A stretch of DNA of 64,000 nt from contig NW_004454282.1 in the NCBI RefSeq assembly GCF_000283155.1, positions 1,163,661-1,227,660 of the forward strand, written 5' to 3'. The position numbers and the translations under genes were made by a program. Positions 12,439-24,243 of this stretch are shown here, piece after piece. A model generated the notes under the pieces. That model ran no database searches and was not told the DNA's origin. It worked only from the letters and a program-made list of their open reading frames with translations. Source of the DNA: Ceratotherium simum simum (Eukaryota > Chordata > Mammalia > Perissodactyla > Rhinocerotidae). Within the stretch, counting starts at the first letter, position 1, and the number at the start of each line of letters is the position of its first letter.

Positions 12439-13100
12439 ATGTATAACTTCCCACAAGGCAAGTTTCATTCCTTCATATGTGTATAACAGAACGACAAATG
12501 TGGCTCATCTCTTTACAATTCCATTCATTTACTTTCATTGCAAATCCTTTTCTGTGTCAAAATCATAATGTGTGTGAATGTAGGCCTCTAGTGACTTTAC
12601 CTTCAAAACACTATTTTAAAAAGTTTTGTTTTGGAATGCCAGAATTTTAACCCCAAAATTAGCCACATGTGTCACAGATCCCTGTGCTGTGGCTCTTAAA
12701 TGAATGAGTGAACTAAAGGAAACTTGACAGACTTAACATCAGCTACAGGGGATTCCCAACCCTATACCAGCTGCCTGGCAGGTTCTGGAAGTCACTCAAC
12801 ACAGAGAGGCCAGGCTGCTACCCCTGGCCTGAAGCCCAAAATCCTGGAAAGGAGACCTGCTGCCCCTGCAGTAGGGAGCTTCTTAAAGCAGAGGCAAAAG
12901 TCCTCACAAACAGAGGAGGAAAGAGAAAGAGCATAAGAACTACTTTTTCCCCAAACAGCCTTATCTAAAGCCTCAGTTGGATGATTTTGCAGATGTAGAT
13001 GCAGCCTGTCTGGGCTCACAGCTTCCCAAGTACTTTGAACTCTTATTCCCAGACTCTCATGGAGCTTGAGACAACTTCCATGAAAAGGAATGGATTTGGG
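12439..13100. other. Intronic sequence, nothing recognised
   Basis: No repeat family or exon seen. ORFs at 12724-12936 and 12792-13019 overlap on opposite strands and have no family resemblance. Confidence 0.45.
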
Positions 13101-13104
13101 GAAA

Positions 13105-13258
13105 GGAATAAGATGCCCAGTTTTGCCTTCTGTGTGGCCTTGAGCAAGTCACTTAATTTCTTGTCTTTAAAACAGACTTAATAATAATTACCTGTGGTGT
13201 TCTAGTGAGACTTCATTAGAGGGGAAAGTGCTTTATAAATGGTAAAGTACTGTAGAGG
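13105..13258 (-). mobile_element. MIR SINE, minus strand
   Basis: GGCCTTGAGCAAGTCACTTAATTTC followed by AATAATAATTACCTGTGGTG and GTGCTTTATAAATGG is the reversed MIR core and tail. Confidence 0.7.
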
Positions 13259-13264
13259 TTTCAC

Positions 13265-13500
13265 TCTATAGATTGTAAATCTATATACATTTTTACAAAG
13301 ATGGAATTATATCATACCTGTTTTATAACTTGACTTTTTGATTTAAAATATACAGTAGATATCATTCCATAATGTAGGTATGGAACATATTTTCATTTGT
13401 AATTGTTCGATCACATGACATTATATGATTTTGTTGATTCACTGTAGGTTTTTTAAACAACTCGGTATCTTCTTGCAAAATGCTGTTTAACCTACTGCAG
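13265..13500. repeat. Probable old L1 3' UTR-like fragment
   Basis: The TTTTACAAAGATGGAATTATATCATACCTG ... TATAACTTGACTTTTT ... CATTCCATAATG order resembles a frequent mammalian old-L1 3' region. It resembles the stretch at 55480-55570 in this window. Assignment is tentative. Confidence 0.4.
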
Positions 13501-13605
13501 TTCACATCAACCACATCAAATCTCTAGGGTTCTGATGAGAATTGCAGTAATAACTGGGAATTTCCAAGCTGCCATATTTTGGGCATCTCCACCAACATGA
13601 GTACG

Positions 13606-13800
13606 GTAACAGCTAGCATTTATCAAGTACCTAATATGTGCTGAGTGTTTTACATAATGCTGTGTCTAAATCTCTCCAAAACAGTCCAGCTCATTATTGT
13701 TATGCTCATTTTACACTTGAAGGAACTGAAGCTCATCAGCATTAACCAGCTTTACTCTTAGCCTTGCAGATGAGTAAATGGCAAAACCAGAGGTCATATG
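13606..13800 (+). mobile_element. MIR SINE
   Basis: AGCTAGCATTTATCAAGTACCTAATATGTGCTGAG leads into TCATTTTACACTTGAAGGAACTGAAGC, the MIR 5' to core order. Confidence 0.75.
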
Positions 13801-13899
13801 TAGATTTATTTTACTTCAAAACAACATAAACTGCATCATATCAATATCCTATGTCATCTCAAACTCAGCATATCCAGATCTGATCTCACCGTCTCAACC

Positions 13900-14370
13900 T
13901 TCCCTCAAATGTGTCCCCACTATGACCCCATTTCCATGAAAGGTACTGTCATCTACCAGGATGCCCTAACCAGAAGCCTTCCCTTCCACTGCCCTGAAAC
14001 CACTCTTGTTAAGGTTAATGACCCATGGATTGTCAAATCTAATGACCAGTATTCCTTCCTCAACTTGGCCTTTCGGCAGCATTTGACACAGGTAGTGGAT
14101 CTCTCCTCCCATTGTGAAACTCTTGCTGTACTTGATATCCAGGACCCTGCTTTTCCTTCTGCACCCAGGCCACTCCCTCTCGGTTATGTCTGTTGTATAT
14201 TCTCATCTCTACAACCTCTAAACTGACCCAGGGCCCAGTGTTTGGGCCTCTTCTCTATCTATCCCCTCTTCCTACGTGCCTTGTCTTCATCTAGTCTATA
14301 GCCTTATAAGCTATCTAATGCTACAGAAGTGGAAATTTATGTCTCCAGCCGAGACTTCTTCCAAAAACTC
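13900..14370 (+). mobile_element. L2 LINE fragment (ORF2 region)
   Basis: Blocks such as CTGAAACCACTCTTGTTAAGGTTAATGACC, CAGCATTTGACACAGGTAGTGGA and TATGTCTCCAGCCGAGAC follow L2 ORF2 order. The ORF 13909-14226 is a degraded piece of the L2 reading frame. Confidence 0.7.
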
Positions 14371-14451
14371 CACAGTAGTATATTTTGTAGTCTATTCAAT
14401 ATTTACCTAGGTCTTTGCTATCCATCCTAGCCATTAAAAGTTCTAACTCCA

Positions 14452-14634
14452 GGGGCTGGCCCAGTGGTGTAGTGGTTGGGTTCACATTCTCCACTTTGGC
14501 AGCCTAGGGTTCGCAGGTTGGATCCCAGGCGCTCATCAAGCCATGCTGTGGCGGCATCCCACATGCAAAATGGAGGAAGATGGGCACAGATGTTAGCTCA
14601 GGGCCAATCTTCCTCACCAAAAAAAAAAAAAAAA
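14452..14634 (+). mobile_element. ERE-type tRNA-derived SINE
   Basis: Head GGGGCTGGCCCAGTGG at 14452, B-box-like GGTTCGCAGGTTGGATCC, tail of about 15 A ending 14634. Imperfect 13-bp target-site duplications AGTTCTAACTCCA (14439-14451) and AGTCCTAACTCCA (14634-14646) flank it. Confidence 0.93.
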
Positions 14635-14764
14635 GTCCTAACTCCAATACATAAGCTGTCTTTCCCCCCAGTGAAAGGAGGAGGAAGCTGTCAAGCTTTG
14701 TTGGACCTATTGATTTGGATGACATGTTCTCCAAACCACCTGGAGGAATTCCTTGATTAATGGA

Positions 14765-14850
14765 ATCATTAATTCATCAATTCATTCATTCAGATATTAT
14801 GTAGCAGCTACATCATGTGCCAAGTACTATGCTAAGACTCTAGATAAAAA
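14765..14850 (-). mobile_element. L2 LINE 3' end, minus strand
   Basis: TTCATTCATTCAGATATTATGTAGCAGC ... CATGTGCCAAGTACTATGC is the reversed L2 terminus. Confidence 0.5.
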
Positions 14851-16204
14851 TTTTAATCTAAGCAATAAATAATTCCAAATTAAATTGATAACTTTAGAAT
14901 CGGCTTTCAGTTTTCATAATACACAGTGAACAGAGGATTTCTGAATTACCCATCCCCAAATTCACTTCTTTAAAATATACATAATCCTTTCCAAAATGGA
15001 GATTTATTTGGATGTCATACAAGATAATTGCAGCTTTGTAAACCTGACCTAAGGGAGATTGAGTTTTCATTCAGAAACCTTATCTTGATTGCCTACACAT
15101 CACCCAGCATCCTCTGGTCCCTCTGCTTGATGTCATTATGTCAGCTTGTCTTCTAGAGAGAAGAGGAAACTTCACCGAAATGAACAAGGTCTTTCACCTT
15201 CTCCCTTTGGGTTACATGAAGAAGCTATTTATGAGAGTTGTCCCCCTGTGCCCATTGGGAATTTGCAGAAGATCAATTACTACAGATGGACAGTATGTCT
15301 GGTCTTTCTCCCCCTTTCCACATATTAAATTGTCACTGTGTCAAATATCTTGTCATCAAATATGGTACTGTAAGGAAATTGCAATTATATTTATCAGTTT
15401 TTTTCTCTGACCTTTGGATTTCATTTAGTCTACAGAGAATCCCTCTAGGTGGTTCAGAGAACATGTGTCATCCAAATCAATAAGGCCAACAACACCTGAC
15501 TTCTTCCTCCTTTTTTCACTGAGGGGGAAGGCCGTTCACTTATTGGAGTTGGAACTTTTTATGCCTAGGATGACTAGCAAAGATCTATAGCTTCAGTGCA
15601 TTTAATCTTGCAATGTAATAACTTTATAGTCATGCAATCTAGGTCTAGTGAGTAATTACAACAATACCATATGGAATTTTCTAGTGTTTTCATCCTCTGT
15701 GCCTGGTACTAATTTTGAGCTTCTATCTCTGGACAATTTTGTTTAGATTTAAAAATCTTGGCTTTTGTTCTCTAGTCATTTTCTCTCACCATAAGAATTC
15801 CTACTGTCAGAATTAAGTAGGTTCTAAAACTAATGTTTAACCATAGTCCCTCTCCCTCCCCCATCACCTGGAATATTTTGAGGAGATGCGTGGCAGATAA
15901 CAGCAGGTAGGTTTTCCAGTGGTGCAACCTCATTTTAATATTGGCTAAAGCAGAACTAATCAAGAAGGCAAATCTGCCTTGAAGAGTCTTATAAAACATT
16001 CCAGAGCTAAATGGACCGTTAAAAAATAGTACGCAGAGGAGATAGCCAGGTGCTCACCAAAATCTAAGAGCTGAACTTTAAAAGTCACACATACTGAGTA
16101 AAATCAGATGCAAAATCAGGCTTAAAGATAAAATATTCCGCAGGACTCAAGTCTAAAATGCATATACATCTTATTTATTAGCATGACTCAACTTTCAGCA
16201 TAGT
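14851..16204. other. Intronic sequence, nothing recognised
   Basis: No repeat or exon recognised. Three overlapping ORFs at 15138-15483 share the same stretch in different frames and show no conserved protein motif. Confidence 0.5.
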
Positions 16205-16505
16205 AAATGGTATTTGCATGTGTCAGTCAGGTGGAGTATGTTAAGCCTCTTCCCAATGCAGGTGACAAAATAAACACAAGCTCAGCTCTTCTTTCCACCA
16301 TGTTGACTGTTTTTCTCCTCATGGCCAAAAAATGGCTTCGACAGCTCCAGACCTTAAATCTTCGGATATTTAATTCCAGAAGGAAAGAGTGAGAATCATT
16401 TTCCAGAAAGTTCCAGAAAAAGTCTCATTGCAGATCATTGACTCAGACTGGGTCATGTATTCATCCCTAACCAATCACTGTGGCCAGAAAAAATTAAGTT
16501 CTGTG
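16205..16505 (+). repeat. Unassigned old mammalian repeat, copy 1
   Basis: CCAGAAAGTTCCAGAAAAAGTC ... CTCAGACTGGGTCATGTATTCATCCCTAACCAATCACTGTGGCCAG resembles the blocks at 29300-29400 (GATTGGCCTAGAGTAGGTCACATG, CCTGAGCCAATCGCTTTAACCA). I recognise the pattern as dispersed but cannot name it. Confidence 0.45.
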
Positions 16506-16639
16506 ATCAGTATAAGCCTGGGTTTCGTGTTTCACTCCAAGGTTTAGTAGTAAAGCCAAAAAAAATCATATGGCTGAGACTGGAAAATGGGTAGGTTTTA
16601 AAATGGCTATTATTAGATATAGGGCTAGTGGATGCTGGG

Positions 16640-16858
16640 CACAACTGTCTATACAAAAAGGAATGGCCAAAAGTGGAAGACAGTGTGGAGCAATTAGAAC
16701 CCTCATGCACTGCTGGTGGGAATATAAAATGGTGCAGCTGCTATGGAAAACAGTATGGAGGTTTCTCAAAAAATTAAAAATAGAATTACCATATGATCCA
16801 GCAATTCCACTTATAGATATATCCTCAAAGGAATTGAAAGCCAGGACTCAAACAGGTT
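16640..16858 (+). pseudogene. L1 ORF2 C-terminal fragment
   Basis: The frame 16570-16860 reads [19 protein letters not shown] and then [13 protein letters not shown], the conserved C-terminal end of L1 ORF2p. The 3' UTR that should follow is missing; instead mid-ORF2 sequence of another L1 segment begins at about 16859. Confidence 0.8.
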
Positions 16859-19615
16859 AACTAAGAAAAAAAGAGAGGACACAAATTACTAATATCAGAG
16901 ATGAAAGTGGGAATATCACTATGGATCCCATGGATAGTAAAAGGACAATCAAAGAATACTGTGAAGAACTCTGTGCCCACAAATTTGATAAACTAAATGA
17001 AATGAGCCCATTCCTTGAAGACATAATCTACCAAAGCTCACACAAGAAGAAAAAGACAATCTGAATAGGCCTATATTTATTAAGGAAATTGAATGAATAG
17101 TTAAAAACATTCCAGACAAAAAGCACATTGTCTAGATGCATTCACTGGTGAATTCTACCAAACATTTCAGGAAGAAATTATATCACTTCTCTACAATCAT
17201 TTTCAGAAGACAGAAACAGAGGGAATACTTCCTAACTCATTCTATGAGGCCAGCATTACCCTAATACTGAAACCACACAATGACATTATAAGAAAAGAAA
17301 CTACAGACCAATATCTCTTATTAATACAGATGCAAAAATCCTCAACAAAATATTAGCAAATCAAATACAAAACAGTATAAAAAGAATTATACACCACAAT
17401 CAAGTGGGATTTATCCCAGGTATGCAAGGCTAGTTGAACATTTGAAAATCAATTAATGCAATCCATCACATCGAAAGGCTAAAGAAGAAAAATCATATGA
17501 TTATATCAATAGATCAGAAAAAGCATTTGACAAAATCCAATACCAATTTCATGATTTAAAAAAAAAAAAACTCTTAGTAAACTAGGAGTGGAGAGGAACT
17601 TCTGCAACTTGATAATACCAACCAAAACCTTACAACTAACATCGTACTTAGTGGTAAGAAACTAGAAGCTTTCTAACTAAGATCAGGAACAAGCCAAGAG
17701 TCTCTCCTTTCACAACTACTTTTCAATATTGTACCAGAGGTCTTAGCTAATGCAACAAGACAAGAAAAGGAAATAAAAGGTGTACAGATTGAGAAGGAAG
17801 AAATAAAACTCTTTGTTTGTAAATGACATGATTAGCTACGTAGAAAATACACAAGAATTGACCAAAAATTCCTAGCACTAATAAGTGATTATAGCAAAGT
17901 TGCAGGATACAAGGTTAATATACAAAAGTCAATTGTTTCCCCTATATCAGCAATGAACAAGTGGGATTTGACATTAAAAACACATATCATTTACAATATC
18001 ACCCCCAAAAATGAAAAACTTAGATATAAATCTAACAAAATATGTACAAGATCTATGTAAGGAAAACTATAAAAGTCTGATGATAGAAATCAAAGAACTA
18101 AATAAATGGAGAGATTTTTCACGTCCATGAGTAGGAAGTCTCAATATTGTCAAGGTGTCAGTTCTTCCCGACTTGATCTATCTATTCAATGCAACTCCAC
18201 TCATAATCCCAACAAGTCGTTTTGTGGGCAAATTGATTCTAAAGTTTATATGGCGAGGCAAAAAACCCACAATAGTCAACACAATCCAGAAGGAGAACAA
18301 AGTTGGGAGACTGACAATACCTGACTTCAAGACTTACAATAAAGCTACAGTAATCAAGACAATGTGGTATTGGCAAAAGAATAGACAAATAGATCAATGG
18401 ACCAGAATAGAGAGCCCAGAAATAGAACCACATAAATATAGTCAACTGACCTTTGATGAAGGAGCAAAGGCAATGCGATGGAGCAAAGATAGTCTTTTCA
18501 ACAAGTGTTGCTGGAACAACTGGACATCTGCATGGAAAAGAAAATGAATCTAGACACAGACCTTACACTCTTCACAAAAATTAACTCAAAATGGCTTACA
18601 GATCTAAATGTAAAATGCAAAACTGTAACTATAAAACTCCTAAGAGATAACATAGGAGAAAATCTAGATGACCTTGGGTTTGGAGATGACTTTTTAGATA
18701 TAATACAAAAGGCACAATTCATGAAAGAAATAATTGATAACCTGGGCTTCATTAAAATTAAAAATTCCTGCTCTGGAAAAGACACTGTCAAGAGAAGGAG
18801 AAGACTAGGCAATGACTGGGAGAAAATATTTGCAAAAGACATATCAGATAAAGGACTATTATCCAAAATATACAAAGAACTCTTAAAACTCAACAATGAG
18901 AAAACAGCCCAATTTTAAGAAGAGGCCAAAGACCTCAACATACAACCAACCTAAGAAGATATGCAAATGGAAAATAATCATATGAAAAGATGCGCCACAT
19001 CATATGTCATTGAAGAAATACAAATTAAAACAACAATGAGGTAGTACTACACTAGAATGGCCAAAATCCAGAACACTGACAACACCAAATGCTAGTAAGA
19101 ATTTGGAGCAACAGTAACTCTCTTTCATTGCTGGTGGGAATACAAAATAGTACAGCCATTTTGGAAGAGAGTGGTTTCTTACAAAACTAACATACCTCTT
19201 ACCATACCATCAAGCAATTGCACTCGTTGGTATTTACCCAAAGCAGCTGAAAACTTATGTCCACATAAAAATCTTCGCACAAATGTTTAGAGCAGCTTTA
19301 ATCATAATTGCCAAAACTTAAAAGCAACCAAGATGTTGTTCAGTAGGTGAATGGATAAATAAACGGTATATGAACGGTAAACTGAATAAATAGTAATATT
19401 CAGACAATAGGATATTATTTATTGCTAAAAAGAAATGAGCTGTCAAGCCATGAAAAGACGTAAAGGAACATTAAATGCATATTACTAAATGAAAGAAGCC
19501 CATCTGAAAAAGCTACATATTGTAAGATTCCAACTATATGACATTCAGGAAAAGGCAAAACTATGGAGACAGTAAAAGGATCAGTGGTGGCCAGGGTATT
19601 GGACCATGGAAATTC
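16859..19615 (+). pseudogene. Degraded L1 LINE: ORF2 from mid-RT region to 3' UTR
   Basis: About 2.75 kb of L1 on the + strand. Recognisable ORF2 pieces include the RT-domain DNA at 17200-17560 (CAAACATTTCAGGAAGAA, GGGATTTATCCCAGGTATGCAAGG), the frame 18155-18547 ([40 protein letters not shown]) and the frame 18505-18918 (INSKWLTDLNVK, IIDNLGFIKIKNSC, WEKIFAKDISDKGLLSKIYKE). The frame changes near 18540 and is broken by many stops upstream, so it cannot encode an active protein. A 3' UTR-like part follows to about 19615. The 5' UTR, ORF1 and endonuclease domain are absent. Confidence 0.88.
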
Positions 19616-19729
19616 ACCAGCATAACTCAGACTACTGAATTCTCATAGCAGCCGGCCTAGCACCTTCCCTACTACTTTTGCAATGTGCTCCTTTTAAACT
19701 TTAGTATAAACAATCTGCATTTTTTTAAT

Positions 19730-20045
19730 TATCCCTGGCATCACTCCCCCGAGTGCAACTGTGAGTGATAAAAAGAAGACAGATATTGAGTCCCCCTCAA
19801 GGAGCATGTAAAATGTACGCATTGTAATATAATATAGAAAGCAAGAACTCCCTCAAGAGGCAGTGAAATCAAGGGCTGCAGGAATGCAGGGGAGGCAGAA
19901 AGAAATTCAAGCTGGGAGAACCAGAAAAGTCTTCATAGAAGAGACAACACCTAAGAGGTGCCTTATGTGATAAGGAAGCAGTACATTTGTGGAGAGGGTA
20001 TGGAGACAGGCATTCCATGCATTTCATGAGTAAAGTGGGGAAACC
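19730..20045 (-). mobile_element. Probable L2 LINE fragment, minus strand
   Basis: GTCTTCATAGAAGAGACAACACCTAAGAGG ... GGAGACAGGCATTCCATGCA follows the reversed L2 order (gain of GGCATTCCA block). Strongly diverged. Confidence 0.4.
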
Positions 20046-21900
20046 AAAGCTAGACCTAGGGAATCTAGATTTTATGAACTTCTGTATTCCTACATAAGTC
20101 TAGAGCAACTGGCATAAAGATGAAAAAACCATTTCATTGACTAGTTATTTTGCACAAACAACTTGTTTGACAAAAATTGTGCCCCTAGGAAACAGAAGGG
20201 TCAGCAGTCATTTGGGTATCTACATACCAACAGACAAAGACACATGTATAATGAGAGCGACTGAGGCGTTAATTGAAATCAAAGCTCTCAGTGTCTATGC
20301 CAGAGCCTTTTCATGGATCATACTGAGTAAAATGTATAAGCATTTAAGGTTAGCTATAAACTATTTCTTTGTGCACAGGAATAAATATCATTACAGGAAA
20401 CTACAGCAATATCTTGACATCAAGAAATGAATATAATCCTTTGAAGTCCTTTTAGGTCAAGGAAATTAGCTTCTAGGGGAAAATATATTAAAAACAAGGA
20501 GTGAGGTAATATTTTCAGAGCAAGTTTTCAGAAGGCAGTATATTTTCAGTTATGTTTATGATATCTATAGAGTGCCTATGAATAGCTCCTTAAAATTATA
20601 AATACCTAATCATATTGCAGTATGATGGGACCAGAAAGTCCTCAAGTCTACACAAAGTATTTGTGAGTTCTTCAGATTGATTGTAAATTTGATAGCCCTC
20701 TTCACATTTATGCCTCTCAACCTATTGTGTGAAAATCATTAAGGAGATATCCCTTGGTTTTAGAATTGGGATATACAATCTAATCATTATTTTAATATAA
20801 ATCATTTCCTTACCATTAGATTGAATACCTAGCCCATCCCACATTTAATTGGGAGAACTGATCTTTTATTTTTGAACCCATATTAATTTGTGAGTGACTG
20901 AGTTATCAAAAAGAAATCTTCAACTTATCAGAAATAGTTTGAGATCTATAAAAATCTTCTGGTTTCTTCTGAGGTAAATTCTCCCAAAGACTTTTGACAC
21001 CTATTTATTCTTTGTCTCACTAGCTTTGAGAGTTCGCTGTCAGTTGAGAGGAAATGTTTAAGAAAATGTTAAATCCAGCTTAAATAACTTTCTAGTTCTA
21101 TTTAACTGGTACAACTTCAATGAAAATATTTAAGTCAGCATTTCAAATTCAACTGCCAAGGCTCAGGTAACATTTCCTGGACTCAATCATATGGGCATGA
21201 AACACTGCAGCTATATCTTCAAAGCCCTTTGAAAATCTGTCTCATGATATCTTTAGAAGAAAATATTCCAAAATGAAACGAACAACTTCATTTTCAGCTG
21301 AATTTTCTTTACATCTGTCAGCTTCTTAGGTGTGGGTTCTGAATTTTAAAACATTTCTCTTTTTGAACCTGTGGAGATTGTAAAAGGCTACATCCCTGGT
21401 GAAAATTGGTGTGAGATAATTCCCTGAAAAACTTTTGTTGAGGTGTACAGTTGTCATTTTGGTTCACAGGAGAATGTAATATGTAATGATGACTAATGCT
21501 CCTTTAAAAGATAGAGCTTCTCTCTTTTCTTCTTCAGAGATATTTCAAATGTCTATAGGTACTTCATGGACAATGGCCATACCTTAAATAAATATAAATA
21601 TTCATTTTTTATTAATATACTAACTCTCAAAAACAAACAAAAAATACTGAGACAGCTTACAATACAAGTTCTATACAAGAGGACTGTTAAAATAACACAT
21701 TTAGACCGTGTCGAAGAAGGGAAAATCATACATTAATAATGATTTAGCTAAATCAATATTAATATATTGAGCTTTCTAGTATCCTAAGCCAAAAGGGAAA
21801 TCAGTGAGCTACTAAAATTCATTATCTGAAAAATTGTCTTGAAAAGAGACAACTTTCTCCTGATATTAAATTATAAATTAAATTTATTACTTGAATCCAG
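20046..21900. other. Intronic sequence, repeat-poor
   Basis: Nearly 1.9 kb of AT-rich sequence in which I recognise no repeat, RNA or exon. The ORF 20137-20430 has no family resemblance and no splice context. Confidence 0.5.
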
Positions 21901-21904
21901 TAGC

Positions 21905-22053
21905 AGATTGATTGCGGTAATGTCCCCAGTTTTTTTACACTTGCCTATATCCATGCCCTTTGGCTCTGCCTTCCCACTTTGACTCTGGGCTTGGCCATGT
22001 GACATGCTTTCGCCAGTCGAATGTTAATAAAATTGATGCAAGCAAGTACTTTA
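21905..22053 (+). repeat. Old interspersed (LTR-like) repeat, left part
   Basis: CTCTGGGCTTGGCCATGTGACATGCTTTCGCCAGTCGAATG is a widespread mammalian repeat block. The element continues after the ERE insertion at 22343. Family name not certain. Confidence 0.5.
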
Positions 22054-22327
22054 TTTTTTTATTTTATTTATTTATTTATTTATTTTTTTGTGTGAGGAAG
22101 GTCAGCCCTGAGCTAACATCTATTGCCAATCCTCCTCCTTTTTTTCCTTCCCCAAAGCCCCAGTGGATAGTTGTACATCATAGTTGCACATCCTTCTAGT
22201 TGCTGTATGTGGGACGTGGCCTCAGCGTGACTGGACAAGCAGTGCGTCGGTGCGTGCCCAGGATCCAAACCCGGGCCGCCAGCAGCAGAGCGCACACACT
22301 TAACCGCTAAGCCATGGGGCTGGCCCC
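22054..22327 (-). mobile_element. ERE-type tRNA-derived SINE, minus strand
   Basis: T-rich start with ATTTATTTATTT (the reversed tail), CCCCAAAGCCCCAGTGG, TCCTTCTAGTTGCTGTATG, and head GCCATGGGGCTGGCCCCC. A perfect 15-bp target-site duplication CAAGCAAGTACTTTA flanks it at 22039-22053 and 22328-22342. Confidence 0.95.
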
Positions 22328-22342
22328 CAAGCAAGTACTTTA

Positions 22343-22578
22343 AAAGCACTTGCACATTGGAGCTTTCCCCTAGCTCCTTTTTGAAATCTTTCACTACCAT
22401 GCAAACAAGATAAGGGAAGCCTGCTGGATGAGGAAGAGACACATAGCCTGGTCACCTCTGTCACCCCACTAACACTTAGCTAACGCATAGACTCATGAGC
22501 AATAAAAATGCTTGTTGTTTTAAGCAACTGAGCTTGGGGGTTATTTGTTATGCAGTGATAGCTAACTGATGCAGATCC
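22343..22578 (+). repeat. Old interspersed (LTR-like) repeat, right part
   Basis: AAAAGCACTTGCACATTGGAGCTTTCCC continues the left part, and the end GCTTGTTGTTTTAAGCAACTGAGC ... GCAGTGATAGCTAACTGATGCAG is the usual polyadenylation-side terminus of this repeat type. Confidence 0.5.
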
Positions 22579-23006
22579 TCATACAAGGGATATTTAATAA
22601 TACAATAGACAGTGTCTTGTGCAGTAGTTTTTCAGCAACATAGGAATATCTTGAATATAACAAATGACAGCCCTTGAGATCATACCTTAAAAATAAAAAT
22701 ACTTTTTCTTTGCCTCAGTACCTACTATATGAAATGTTATCGAATTCCTGCTGGGGATAACATACCCACCTCTGAACCAAACCACCTTGTCATTAGAAAA
22801 CAGCCATCCTTTCAGTCATGCACAGCAACCCTGTTTAATGGCCGGGGAAACAAAGGCTATTATTACTCTCTCAAACGCTTTAAAAGAGGCCTTGAGAGAA
22901 TGAAGTTATCAGACTGTGGTTTAGCCATGGTGTCATGCTTTGAGGGTGAACACAAAGCCATCTGCAAAGAATAACCCTTGAGAGACACTTAATAAAGTGA
23001 AATTGG

Positions 23007-23250
23007 GGGGCTGGCCCTGTGGCACAAGTGGTTAAGTGTGCGTGCTCCGCTGCGGTGGCCCAGGGTTCACCGGTTCAGGTCCCAGGCGCGCACCGACACA
23101 CCACTTGTCAAGCCATGCTGTGGTGGCGTCCCATATAAAGTGGAGGAAGATGGGCATGGATGTTAGCCCAGGGCCAGTCTTCCTCAGCAAAAAGAGGAGG
23201 ATTGGCAGATGTTAGCTCAGGGCTGGTCTTCCTCACACACACACACAAAA
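23007..23250 (+). mobile_element. ERE-type tRNA-derived SINE with duplicated tail segment
   Basis: Head GGGGCTGGCCCTGTGG, B-box-like GGTTCACCGGTTCAGG, a GATGTTAGCNCAGGGC block present twice (about 23159 and 23210), then (CA)n and A tail. Target-site duplications AAGTGAAATTGG (22995-23006) and AAGTGGAATTGG (23251-23262) flank it. Confidence 0.94.
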
Positions 23251-23469
23251 AAGTGGAATTGGTCCAGAATGCATGTCCTAACTTTTTCAATCCATTTGAT
23301 ACTTGAAATTTTTGTATTCCTGCTTTTAGTGGCACTCCCTATAAAAATCTATTGCCTTTTTCTTCTTCATCAAAGTCTTTTTAAGCTCGGGGAAAATATA
23401 CTGGCAAAAACATGCCAAAGACAATTACATTTGAAAACTTAAGTTATATGAAAGATGTCATTTGAACCC

Positions 23470-23820
23470 CGAGAATTATTGAATCTCTGGACCTTAAAAA
23501 TCCTTTAGGCCTTTCCCCTCTGATTCTTGAATTCCCTCCGAGAAAAGCCTAAGTTGTCTAGCTCTCTTCTGCTAAAAATACTTCCAGAAATAGGAACTCC
23601 TTGCTTTTTGTGAAGAATTGTACCCTTTAGGGGATTTTTATTTATTAAAATGTTATGCATAAATAGAGTTTTTGTCATTGAGTTTTAAGCCTGCTCCCTG
23701 GTGTGGTGCAGGAGAAATCCAAGATTTCTAACAGTCTTCCAAATATTTGAAGACAGCAGCTCTCTTATTGCCAGTTTCACCCAAGTCCTTTGTTCACCAG
23801 GCTAAATGGGTCAGCGTTCT
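23470..23820 (-). mobile_element. L3/CR1 LINE fragment, minus strand
   Basis: CTTCCAAATATTTGAAGACAGCAGCTCTC, CACCAGGCTAAATGGG and TTCTGCTAAAAATACTTCC are the reverse of the CR1/L3 3' region (forward copy at 56165-56735). Confidence 0.65.
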
Positions 23821-23824
23821 TTGA

Positions 23825-24243
23825 TTGCAATTAATGGAGATAACTCTAGCTAACTCAAGCAAACAGAAATTTTATGGGAAGGAGACGAGAGACTTAGAAA
23901 ATCCATGGAAGAAGCAGGTTTGAAACTAAATGGGCCCAAAGTGGCTCTCTGGGGCTAGGAAACAGGAAATGCAGAAGCTGTTTCTTTATAGGAATAGTTT
24001 GATCAGGCTGCCACTACTGAGTTACATAGACTCCAACCCCATTCAGGCTCTTTGTCTTGCTATTCTATGGGAAAGTGGTTGTGTATGATCATGGCAGCAT
24101 CTGTCCCAGGCCACAGGGGAAGAGAAAGCCCCTGACTACGGCCCCAGCAGATCAAATCCAGTGGGAAAAGATGTCCTCAAAAGAAAATGTGGGTGCTGTT
24201 AAAAGGGGAGAATGGAAGCTAGGTAGTCAAAAGACAACAACGA
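23825..24243 (+). repeat. Unassigned old mammalian repeat, copy 2
   Basis: GATTGCAATTAATGGAGATAACTCTAGCTAACTCAAGC ... TGGGTGCTGTTAAAAGGGGAGAATGGAAGCTAGGTAG shares block order with the repeat at 28930-29620 (AATTGGG...GAGGAATGGATGCTGAGCAGG). It is cut at its 3' side by the ERE at 24244. Confidence 0.45.

Noticed and set aside
13909..14226. 105-codon ORF resembling a secreted protein
   Set aside because: The DNA follows the L2 ORF2 order, so it is a LINE remnant.
18155..18918. Overlapping 130- and 137-codon ORFs with reverse-transcriptase-like sequence
   Set aside because: They are C-terminal ORF2 remnants of a broken L1, separated by a frame change, not a host gene or active element.
22054..22327. 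tRNA gene suggested by A- and B-box-like motifs in the EREs
   Set aside because: The boxes belong to the tRNA-derived SINE head; no intact cloverleaf or CCA-proximal stem is present.
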